Assembly: GCA_951230915.1 (NCBI GenBank)
Contig: OX579639.1
Location: forward strand, 16,182,001-16,246,000
DNA length: 64,000 nucleotides
DNA from: Antitrichia curtipendula
Lineage: Eukaryota > Streptophyta > Bryopsida > Hypnales > Leucodontaceae
Direction of reading: 5' to 3'
A model generated the notes under the pieces. The model searched no databases, was not told where the DNA came from, and saw only the letters and a program-made list of their open reading frames with translations. A program made the position numbers and the translations under genes. Positions 49,888 through 59,833 of this stretch are shown here, in pieces; the stretch's first letter is position 1, and the number at the start of each line of letters is the position of its first letter.

Positions 49888-50220
49888 CACTATAACAAAA
49901 CATGGTAAGAAAAAACCGCACTCAAAATCGAGTGTGGTTCTTTTCGCTACGTTTTTGTGCAAACCCACTACACGCGCAGTCATCTTCTTTTTCAATTTCC
50001 CACTGCAATTTTTAGAATTTGGAAATGTGTAATATACCATTGGAAAGGTCTTAAAAATACCTTTTTAACGATATATTACACGCTTTCAAATTTCAAAAAT
50101 TGCAGTGGTAAATTGCAAAAGAAGTTGACTGCCCACTACGCGCGCCTGCACAAAAACGTGGCAAAAAGAACCGCACTCGGTTTTGAGTGCGGTTTTTTCT
50201 TACCATGTTTTGTTATAGTG
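49888..50220. mobile_element. CACTA MITE nested in the large element, 333 bp
   Basis: Starts CACTATAACAAAACATGG and ends with its inverted copy ...ccatgttttgttatagtg. TGC is duplicated at 49885-49887 and 50221-50223. The arms are about 150 bp with few mismatches. The insertion is younger than the large element and lies between its right end and the minus-strand exons. Confidence 0.92.
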
Positions 50221-50419
50221 TGCCCTCCTACAACAAGAAAGATAGCAATCCCTTTCACAAAAGAGGCAATGTTCTAGTTCACTTCATTCAGAAATCAGTC
50301 GCCGAACTTGAATCCGTTGCTCCTGTACAGTACCGCCTTCAGATTCCTCGATTCTAATCCTCTAAGCCACCCTTGCAAACATTTCCGCAAATACTGGTCC
50401 TAAACCCTAGAAATGAAAA

Positions 50420-50824
50420 CAAATCCGCAGTTCCACAGCTTACCGCAAGCCCGGTGACGCAAGTGCAATCGCCTCGCAAGAACTGAATTCTCCTAACGCT
50501 TCAAGCTCCGCCCTTGCCGCACCTCCACAGGTCGCTACTCCATCGGTCGCTCAGCTCCTCCGAAATCGTCTGGTAGTACCCGAAATTGCCCGTCACATTT
50601 CTAACACCCAAATCGGAGGAGTGCGCCCTCCTTCCCGCGCCGCCCTCAACAGCCTCTTAGACTACAGTTTTCTTCAACGTATACTTGCCGCGCAACAAAA
50701 AAAAAGCAAAGTGTTTGAAAAAATTGGCGCAATGGGCGCCATGAATCCACGCCAACCAAACGAGAGAGACGACGGGTGGATGGATGATGAAAACTTCATC
50801 CATCAACCATCACCGCCATTATGA
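50420..50824 (+). CDS. Possible subterminal plus-strand ORF of the large element
   Basis: A frame stays open from just after a TGA at about 50417 to the stop at 50822-50824 (about 135 codons). It has protein-like composition (VAQLLRNRLVVPEIARHI, LNSLLDYSFLQRILAAQQKK) and in-frame ATGs only late. It could be the last exon of an unrecognised gene. Equally it could be an open frame within the GC-rich leader or promoter of the minus-strand cargo genes. No family recognised. Confidence 0.25.
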   Translation, partial: QIRSSTAYRKPGDASAIASQELNSPNASSSALAAPPQVATPSVAQLLRNRLVVPEIARHISNTQIGGVRPPSRAALNSLLDYSFLQRILAAQQKKSKVFEKIGAMGAMNPRQPNERDDGWMDDENFIHQPSPPL

Positions 50825-51010
50825 ACGCCGATGACGAGGCGGTCAAATTGTCAGTTCAGTTTTTGAACAAATGAAATGCAAACACGTGCCGTCCAGGCAT
50901 TGCATCCCACATTAGATCAACGGTTCAGATTTCCTCTGCTGTGACGTTCCTAGTACTCACAGTACTTGTAATACACGTAGTATTGGTCATGAAAAACACC
51001 AAAACGCAAC

Positions 51011-51040
51011 AAATAGTACAAGTGTTTCTTGCATTCACCC
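51011..51040 (-). repeat. Right terminal inverted repeat of the large element
   Basis: Exact inverted copy of 36871-36900, ending ...gcattcaccc, followed by the target duplication AATG at 51041-51044. Confidence 0.95.
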
Positions 51041-54000
51041 AATGGCCTAAGTTGTAGAGTTTGATTTTTCCTTTTTAAAACGATAAAGAAATCCTAATTT
51101 GGCTTAATTCCCTAATAGATAATTGTAGATGAACTTTGATGCTATAATTAACCTTTAAAACTTCATCTATCAATTTTCAGTGTTTTAACTATTGAAATTG
51201 AATGCAAATTTTTGGGTTATTTTCTATTTTTTATCTTCTATCTAATTTTTGACTTGGACTTGATTTGGTCAACTCTAGTTGACTTTCATCCAATTCTAAC
51301 CTGTTTTTGTTTAAAACTTTATTCTACTCTAATTCTTTCAATATTTGTTCAGTTTTTAAGGTAGAATTAGTTTTGGAATCTTGAAAATATTTCCTTCAAG
51401 ATTTATACTTAAGTTATTCCTTGTAGACCTTTTTGACCTAATTGATAAATTTTTAAACATTTTTTGCTGCCTTGAAAAATATTGGGTTTTACTTATAGTT
51501 TTAAATTTAGATAGTTTTACCTTACAAAGTTTTGCTTTTATTTTTCTAAAAGGTAAAAACTTCTTACTTTTGACCTTCTAAATAAATGTTATTTACGGAT
51601 GAATTTTGATTGTTGACCAGTTCATCAAAATTCTTCTGTAATTCTTTTTTATCTTTGAATTTCAAAATTACTTTTATTTTTAATCTTTGATTCCTATTTT
51701 GACTAGATTCAAAGATTCCTTAAATATTTCTAAAAATATTCTTCATGATTGATTGATTGCAAGCCAGTCACACCCTCAAAATCTACCAACAAGACATCAT
51801 CACCAATCACGGTCTAGATGAATTCCCAAATAACCTCCTCTTGCATGGCTTTCCACCATTTGAAATAAGATTGCGTTCTAGAACTATTGGCATAACAAAT
51901 GCAATTTTCTTTGTCTACACTTCTTATGGACTCATACTGTTGAGACCTTGGGTGGACCCATGGCGGCAACAACCATCACTCTCACAAAAAGTATACCAGC
52001 TTGTAGAATCACCATTGGTAGCAGTTCCTTTATCTTTTATAAACTTGGATCGCTGTAGTGTTTCCTTACAATCCCATGGTGTCACTACCAATCCCTACAC
52101 CTCATGGCTATTGCAATGAAATGTTGTAAATTTTGTCCCAACATTATTTTTGTCTCTTTCTAATGCAATAAGCCAATAAGTCCCTCGGCTTTGTGAGCGA
52201 TTGGCATTGCATTCACTACTTCCAACTAATTTTGTACCACCCTTTGTCCTTGAATTGAATGTTTCAAAATTAGTAGAGAGTCATGGTTATTCATGGCAAT
52301 TTGTGGCATCATCTACCTTCGGTTGGTGGTGTTAGCAAAATGGAGTTATGGTCATAACTATTTGGCCCTTCCCTTCCCCGTGCACACACACGTTGCTTCC
52401 AATTTTCTACCTCAACCCCTCCCCCCTTGAACGTGCCTGTATCCAACAAGTTCTTCTTTTGTCGATTCTAACTACTATAAAGTCGGAAGAGGTTGTGAAT
52501 TTCCTCTTCCTCTATATTCCATCGACAATTTGTCCCGCCCCTTGGCCACCCCTTTGTGTGGCACCTTTATTGTTTTCCCCACCAAACCTTGCTCCAAGTG
52601 GTCCCGGCAATGGATCCATTGTTGTCATTGGTGGAGGACTCGATATACCATCACTCTCTCTTCAAAATTGAAGGCAAGATGATGTTGTCACCCCTTGTTG
52701 CAACTTGAATCAGATTTGGAGAGCTTTGGTAGTCATTGCTCCAGGGACGTTGAATGCTTGGCTCCATTACAAGAGGGCACTTTGATCGGCATTGGACATC
52801 ACTGGAGTGTCCACCACGTTCGGGGACTTGGATCTAAATCTCTTTGCTGCTTGCACCACCTTCATTTTGACTTGTCGTTGTGTGATTGGGCTGCGGAGCA
52901 TGAACTTGACTCATACGACCAATTGGCTGGCTTCCTTGGCACTCATCTGGTGTAACATCATTATGCCAAATTTTCATAATCAATTTGTCAATGTGCTCGG
53001 AAAATTGCGTTCTTACCTTCTAACCAAGCATGTGACTCACATTCGCTCCCTAGTGGTAATGGAAATTGTGATTGGCAGGATTCTTTGGCCAAGGGCAACT
53101 CTTTCCAAATACAAGAAGATGCTACAAAAAATGGACATCCAAAGCATTCTAAATTTTCTTCATGTATCTCAGAAAACCCTTTTGACTCATGAGCCACTCA
53201 TCAATTACTTTTGCTTCAACCCTCAAGTGTGTCAAGAAGCAATCAAAATTTCCTTTTACAAAATCCATCTTGTTGTCGTGTACCCACTTCAATTTTACAA
53301 CTCTAATGGTGTCACACTCTTTCTCAAACCCTTTGCTTCTGTCGATTGTAGCCACCACCCTCTCCACTCCTATCACATGCAACTCTGGTCCTCTGAAATT
53401 TTGTTGGCTGTCTTATCGCTCTCATCACAAGAAGAGGAAGAATGCAAAATTTTCCGATGGCCGTAAAGCTATGTGGTCATTGCTGTTGCGGAGCGTCCTT
53501 GCACTATCTTTGAAGAACGGATTTCTTCAAGTTGTAATGATCTCCCAATTTATCTTATACACATAACGATTGCAATAGCCTTACGGAAAATGCCCCACTA
53601 CATCACCCACAGCTTGCCAAGGACACGAGAATTCATTGGAGCCGTTGTATAAAAGCCCCCAAACCACCTTCAAAACTTCGCCCCCAAACCTTCACGCTCT
53701 AAATCCTAGCTAGTGTCTACCTCAACAATAAATAAAATGGTATTCTTCCGAGTCCTTCCACTTGTCCCCTATCATTCTGCTCGGTAAGGTCAGTCTTGTC
53801 CCATTGTTTGAATGCCAAATCAGACCACCTTATGACGGTCCTAAATTTCAGATTCGCATAGAATACATGGTATTGATTTGCATTTCGTGAATATTACATC
53901 TACGGATACATTTTTGGAAACCCTACAAGGTCTCTCTTGGGTGTCTTCCTATAGAAACATGCCTAATACTTGTTTGGAGGAGCTAAAATCTATCAAGGAC

Positions 54001-54968
54001 AATTTTTGTCTTCAAAGTCACCTTGCAATTAATCCCTAAAGTCCCAAAGGCGTTTTTTTTGTCAAAAACCACTCAAAATTGCCACTCTTGCTAAGTTCAC
54101 CGAAGAAAACCAAAAAAATAGTTTTTCTTGGAATCTAACCATAGGACCTTTTATTGTAACTTGTTTGAGAGCATGTAGTAAAATTTTCATCAAATTTGAT
54201 TGTACGGATTAGAAGATATTAGCATTCAAAGTTGGACCAAAGGTGTTTTTTTCAAGAAGATGCTTAGATTGCCCAAAAAACAAGATTGTCCATAAATTTC
54301 TCATCCCTAGTCCAAATAGAATGAATCAAAACTTTACATATAAACAAAAGCATAATCTTTTAGGAAAAAAACATTTATAATTATTTTGACTTTTTGTGAT
54401 TTTTTGTGTGCTGCCTACCATCCTTCGTTTTTGGCTTGTTGTGCCATAACTTTTGCTCTTGGGCACCAATTGAAATATAAATTAGATATCCACAAATCTC
54501 TCAGAAAACTACACAACCTCAAAAAAATTTAAAAAGATTCACTACAAATTGAGACAATAGGAACCTACTCATACCCAAATTGTCCCTTAAGGGGACAACC
54601 AGTCCTTTAGGGGTTAAGATAAACAAACTTATTATCAAGTAGATTTGCTATCTAAATACCTTAGAGAAATTATTTGCCAATTCACATATTTTTCAAAGAT
54701 TGAGAAGTTTGAAAAAAACCATTTGCAAGTAGAATCAAGACATTCAGACAAGAAATGGATTTTCAATGATTTTTCAAAGTTTATTAGGACCAAATTCGTA
54801 AAGCATGGGCATACCCATGCTAAACCACCCCTTGACGTGTCCCCTCCCAAGTGCATTGTCATAATGCTAAAGGGTTGCTAAAATTGTGGTAATGGGTGGT
54901 TGACTAACACAAACGGGAGGGTCCAATAGATGTCCAAATTGGACAACTAACAACATCACGTTCTTGTA
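51041..54968. other. Intergenic, with decayed coding-like DNA at 51.8-53.6 kb
   Basis: 51750-53560 has higher GC and several frames broken by stops on both strands. The minus strand contains protein-like pieces (VERVVATIDRSKGFEKEC; further left EHIDKLIMKIWHNDVTPDEC). They are not identifiable to me and look like an old transposon-derived pseudogene. 53648 tataaaag is followed by an ATG at 53738 and a gtaagg donor at about 53780, a possible orphan first exon. The rest is AT-rich. Confidence 0.35.
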
Positions 54969-56652
54969 CAGTGGGGTACCAATCAAAATGTCGTTTTCGA
55001 ATTCGCAGTGAGAAAAATTTCAGTACTGCCAACTTTGAAAGCCTCCCGAGAGCTCAAAAATAGGTATTTTACCACGAAAATTTTCCCACAGCATCATCTT
55101 TAAGTTAATTATATGTATAACAAATTTCAAGGCCAAAAGATTCACCAAAAAAAATTTATTCAAAATCTACCAACATTGGTAGCTGTGGAAATTTTTTCAC
55201 TGCTGCCAACTTTGACAGCCTCCCAAAGATTGAATTATTTTTTTTTTGCCATGAAATTCTTGGAACAAAAACCTCTTTATGTGAATAACATATGATAAAA
55301 ATTTCAAGGCCAAAAGATTAATAAAAAAAAGATATTAACAATCTACCAACATGTGTCGTTTTGAGAAACAATTGTGAAAACCGTTTCACTACTTCAACTT
55401 TGACACCCTCCCAAGGGCTGAAAATTTGCTTATTTATTATGAAATTTTTTCCACATAATGATTTCTATGTTAGTAACATTTGTAACAAGTTTCAAAGCCA
55501 AAAAAGTTTTACAAAAAAAAATATTCAAAATCTACCAACATGTGTAGCTGTGAAAAATCATTTCACTACTTCCAACTTTGACACCCTCCTAAGGGCTGCA
55601 ATTTTACTTATTTATCATGAGTTTTTTTGCACAATATCCCCTCTATTCTAATAACATGTGTGCCAAATTTTAAGGTTAAAAGATTTACACAAAAAAAGAA
55701 ATCCACAATCTACCAACATGTGTAGTTGTGGGAAACAATGGGGGAAACCATTTCATTGCTACCAACTTTGACACCCTTCCAACGGTTGAGAAATTGTCTA
55801 TTTACCATGAAATTTTTGGCACAATATGTTCTTTAAGTTAACAACATTCATGCCAAATTTCAAGGTCAAAAAATTCATACAAAAAAAAATATTTACAATC
55901 TGCCATTGTGTGTAGTTGTGAGATACATTTTATTAAAGACATTGAAATTGTTGAAGTATGTTAGACACTCATGCTTCTAGATAGAAATTCTCTAGATGAT
56001 GCAATCTCTAATCATAAATGCTTCTCAATAAAATCAAGGATAGCCAAATCTAGTTGTGTGCACTTGTCACATCTCAAAGAATGCACTTGTTTAAAAATTG
56101 GAGACCATACATGCATGAAGAAGTTTTTTCCTCTCAATAAGAATGCTTGCATTTACAATAGAGTATTATAAGAGGTGGGATGTGGGATGTGGGATGATGA
56201 GAGAAGCAAGTGATGGGTGGTTATTTTCTAAGCAGAGGATTAAAACTTTGTGAACATGAGTGATTGAGTGCATGAAAGATGAGTTAACTGAGCAAGTCTA
56301 GGCTATGTGATAACTGAGTGGATGAGGCATGGGATGAGTGATTGAGGATATATGGAGGTATGTGAGATTTTCTTTAAGAGTGAGAGAGGTTATAACTTAC
56401 ATGTGGTGACTGGTGAGGTTTGGTGAATGAGTGAAGGCTGTGAGGCTGGATGATGGTGAGTGATTGAGGGTATGTAAGTGTTTTTTTTATAACTGAGTGA
56501 GGTTATGCATGTGGTGAATAAGGTTGGATCATGGTGAGTGATTGAGGGTATGTGAGATTTGTTTCTGATGACTGAGTGAAGTTATATATGTACTCAGTGA
56601 GTGAGGCTGGATCATGGTAATTAAGTGAAGGCTAGATCATGGTCACTAAGTG

Positions 56653-57659
56653 ATGGCTATTTCAGATGAAACTTGTGCTCACATAGTAAGTTTGAGTGAG
56701 GCAGGGAAGACAGGAGTTGACATTGCAGCTATTGATGGAGTCCATGTTATAACAGTTCAGAGGGTAGTGAAGAAATTTCTAGAAGATGGAACCTATAAGT
56801 GCAAACCTTGTGGTGAAAGTCATACTAAAAAGCTTAGTAATAGAGATGTCCGTGCTATTATACGTGTCTCAAAAACTCATCGTCGCTCGACACTTTGTAA
56901 GATCACTAATATATGTTCTACTCAAGTGTCTAGATCGACTATTTGAAGGGCCTTACATGAGAGTGGCATTTTCAGTCGATTTGCAATTAAAAAACCTTTC
57001 TTGACACCTCATCACATGTCTCAACGATTGGCATTTGCTCAAAAGTATTGTGGGTGGAGTGTAAAAGAATGGGAGAGAGTTGTTTGGACAGATGAGTCTA
57101 CCTTTGAAGTTGGAAAAAATTCTAGACAAGTTCATGTTTGGAGAAATGCATATGAGTGCTATTCATCAAGTTGTATAGTTCTAACTTTTAAAAGTGGGAG
57201 AACTTCTTTGATGATTTGGGGTGCATTTGCTGGAGGGCAAAAGTCACAATTTGTTTTTATGCCCAAAGATAGATGTTTTGCTAAGGATTTTGTTGAAGTG
57301 GTCTACAATGGCAAGTTGCTTCATTTTATGAGTAGAGTGCCACAGGGATTGCTCATGGAAGATGGCACACCTATCCATTGTAGCAAACTATGTGAAGAAT
57401 GGAGACAAACACATCTTTTGGAGAAGCTCGATTGGCCTGCAAATTCTCCCGATCTCAATCCAATTGAGAACCTTTGGAAGATTTTGAAAGATGCTGTGCA
57501 ACATGGCCCAATATGTCCAAAAAATTAGATGACTTGAAGGTAGTTATTGAAAGAGAGTGGAGATTAATCAATGGTACAAAGCTCCTTCAACTATGTCATT
57601 CTATGCCCTTTAGGTTACAAGCAGTGATTGAGGCAAATGGAAGACATACACGTTGGTAG
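56653..57659 (+). pseudogene. Tc1-like DD34E transposase, broken
   Basis: The N-terminal helix-turn-helix region begins MAISDETCAHIVSLSEAG (ATG 56653). The catalytic core follows: WTDEST (first Asp), LLMEDGTPIHCS (second Asp) and SPDLNPIENLW (Glu), with 34 residues between the last two, i.e. DD34E. Two lesions are visible. One is an in-frame TGA at 56944-56946 where relatives have Arg, consistent with CGA-to-TGA deamination. The other is a frameshift at about 57500-57515, after which the C-terminus (NMSKKLDDLKVVIEREWRL) continues in another frame to 57659. The full family protein would be about 335 aa. It cannot make active transposase as it stands. Confidence 0.9.
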
Positions 57660-58379
57660 ATTGTAAATATTTTTTTTGTGTGAATTTTTTGACCTTGAAA
57701 TTTGGCATGAATGTTGTTAACTTAAAGAACATGTTGTGCCAAAAATTTCATGGTAAATAGACAATTTCTCAACCATTGGAAGGGTGTCAAAGTTGGTAGC
57801 AATGAAATGGTTTCCCCCATTGTTTCCCACAACTACACATGTTGGTAGATTGTGGATTTCTTTTTTTGTGTAAATCTTTTAACCTTAAAAGTTGGCACAC
57901 ATGTTATTAGAATAGAGGGGATATTGTGCAAAAAAACTCATGATAAATAAGTAAAATTGCAGCCCTTAGGAGGGTGTCAAAGTTGGAAGTAGTGAAATGA
58001 TTTTTCACAGCTACACATGTTGGTAGATTTTGAATATTTTTTTTTGTAAAACTTTTTTGGCTTTGAAACTTGTCACAAATGTTACTAACATAGAAATCAT
58101 TGTGTGGAAAAAATTTCATAATAAATAAGCAAATTTTCAGCCCTTGGGAGGGTGTCAAAGTTGAAGTAGTGAAACGGTTTTCACAATTGTTTCTCAAAAC
58201 GACACATGTTGGTAGATTGTTAATATCTTTTTTTTTATTAATCTTTTGGCCTTGAAATTTTTATCATATGTTATTCACATAAAGAGGTTTTTGTTCCAAG
58301 AATTTCATGGCAAAAAAAAAATAATTCAATCTTTGGGAGGCTGTCAAAGTTGGCAGCAGTGAAAAAGTTTCCACAGCTA

Positions 58380-58682
58380 AGGTAGTATGCTCTAAAAGCG
58401 CTCATGTTCTAAAAGCGATCATGACACAGAGGTACATTTTGCTTTCTTCAATGTACAAAATATGTACATTTCAGAAGGTGGTCGCTTTTAGAAACCATTG
58501 TGTTTGAACTTCAAAAATTCATAACTAATGCTACAAAAGTCTGAAAAATATGAAACAACTTGGGTTAGATGCCAATTCCATTTTTCTTCCTATATAAATT
58601 TACTGAAAATTATTTCAAAAAAGTTTAACTTCCCTGAAAAGGCGATCTGCTCTTAAATGGTCGCTTTAAGAGCATACTACCT
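58380..58682. mobile_element. 303-bp TA-target MITE nested in the Tc1 right arm
   Basis: Terminal repeats are AGGTAGTATGCTCT(a/t)AAAGCG. TA lies on both sides (58378-58379 and 58683-58684). Joining the flanks restores the sequence of the opposite arm (ccacagctaccaa.gttggtag), which proves the insertion. Two other family members are visible, at 1-228 and 59834-61390. Non-coding, probably a Tc1/mariner-related miniature element. Confidence 0.92.
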
Positions 58683-58995
58683 TACCAATGTTGGTAGATT
58701 TTGAATAAATTTTTTTCGGTGAATCTTTTGGCCTTGAAATTTGTTATACATATAATTAACTTAAAGATGATGCTGTGGGAAAATTTTCGTGGTAAAATAC
58801 CTATTTTTGAGCTCTCGGGAGGCTTTCAAAGTTGGCAGTACTGAAATTTTTCTCACTGCAAATTCGAAAATGACATTTTGATTGTACCCCACTGTACATT
58901 GTATGCCATGTATGGATCATGCCTCTATTTCAAATTTTTTATTTGCCACCAGATAGCACAGAGTTTCTATCAGGTTGTTGTGATGCTGCAATGAG

Positions 58996-59232
58996 GCTAG
59001 GGTGAATTGCCCCCCTCGCTCATCCCTGCGAAGTCATTCTACCGGTGCGGATAAAATAAAAGACCCCCTATTTTGGGCTCGATAAATTTATCTTGTATAC
59101 CTCTTCTAGCTAATTTGGGGTCTCTAATTGCAAATATGAATTCGGAATTCGCAAAAAGAATTCACATGTGAAAAATTAAAATATTTCAGGGTTTTCCCAA
59201 GGGGACGAGCGAGGGGCGCAGTTCACCCCGGC
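58996..59232. mobile_element. 237-bp MITE with 10-bp target duplication
   Basis: Ends are inverted: GCTAGGGTGAATTGC and (inverted right end) GCCGGGGTGAACTGC, continuing as (c)cccctcgctc. CTGCAATGAG is duplicated at 58986-58995 and 59233-59242. A 9-11 bp duplication is typical of Mutator-like elements. It shares ends with the element at 59572-59776 and with the fragment at 62767-62880. Confidence 0.88.
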
Positions 59233-59571
59233 CTGCAATGAGGGGCACGAAAGCCCATTTTACATCATCTTACACGTCAAAAGCGCCATTGTGTGTGTGG
59301 TGGAATGCATGCCCATTCCAACTTCTTTCGCAAAGGGTGCACCTTTGTACTTTCAAAAGCTCAGCCTTTCCTGTTTTGATTTTTTCCTTTGGGAGACTTC
59401 TTTGTTTCTAGGGAGACTGACGCCCTGGCCCTTGTTATGGTTTCTTAGATTGCAACTTGAATCGATGTCTGAAAATTCAACACAGGCCCAAGATGAAGTA
59501 AGCCTAGAGAGTGAATGGTGTCATCACATTCAAGCAAAAACGCTGGGGTAAGGTGTGAGGTCCAGAAAGAG

Positions 59572-59776
59572 GCCGGGGTGAATTGACCCCCTCGCTCGGC
59601 CCTGCCGGCAACTGCACATGATTTTTTTTGCAAATTTTGAATTCATGTTTGTGATTAAAGATCCCAAATTTGTTAAAACAAGTTAAGAGTATACCTTAGA
59701 ACGGCCCAAAATAGGGGGCTTTTTTTTTTGCATGCACCCCTGGTAAGGTCGAGCAAGGGGGTCAATCCACCCTGAT
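59572..59776. mobile_element. 205-bp MITE of the same family, 10-bp duplication
   Basis: The left end is GCCGGGGTGAATTGACCCCC and the right end is inverted (gggggtcaatccaccctgat). CCAGAAAGAG is duplicated at 59562-59571 and 59777-59786. Inserted only about 340 bp from its relative. Confidence 0.85.
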
Positions 59777-59833
59777 CCAGAAAGAGCACCTTCCCGAGCT
59801 GATTGCATTTTTTGAGGAAGCTGATCTTCTTGG

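Larger units (their letters stand above)
36871..51040. mobile_element. 14.2-kb cargo-carrying DNA transposon (Sola-like candidate)
   Basis: The ends are exact 30-bp inverted repeats beginning GGGTGAATGCAAGAAAC. AATG is duplicated directly outside both ends (36867-36870 and 51041-51044), so the boundaries are well defined. On the plus strand is a multi-exon transposase (37739-42232). Convergent on the minus strand are a SUVR-like SET methyltransferase, a RING-like/coiled-coil protein and a basic nuclear protein. Interior DNA is richer in GC than the flanks and unusually dense in AGTACT. Four-bp duplications are known for Sola and Chapaev transposons. The transposase motifs make Sola my first guess, but the superfamily must be tested by profile search. 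Length and cargo are far beyond a normal cut-and-paste element. The copy looks inactivated (see the gene entries). Confidence 0.9.
54969..58894. mobile_element. Tc1/mariner element with long inverted arms
   Basis: Ends with inverted CAGTGGGGTACC / ...GTACCCCACTG, flanked by TA at 54967-54968 and 58895-58896. Long arms (about 54969-55920 and 57655-58894) are inverted copies built from roughly 175-bp subrepeats around 'ccaactttgacaccctcc' and 'ctaccaacatgtgtag'. The centre carries a broken DD34E transposase on the plus strand. A separate 303-bp MITE (58380-58682) is inserted in the right arm, so the original length was about 3.6 kb. Confidence 0.93.

Noticed and set aside
52792..53466. 224-codon plus-strand frame
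   Set aside because: Composition is that of the antisense of a degenerate minus-strand coding relic. No domain or consistent codon pattern on the plus strand.
55361..55651. 96-codon open frame, mirrored at 57907-58197 on the other strand
   Set aside because: Both lie in the inverted arms of the Tc1 element and arise from its subrepeats. They have no protein features and are not called as genes.
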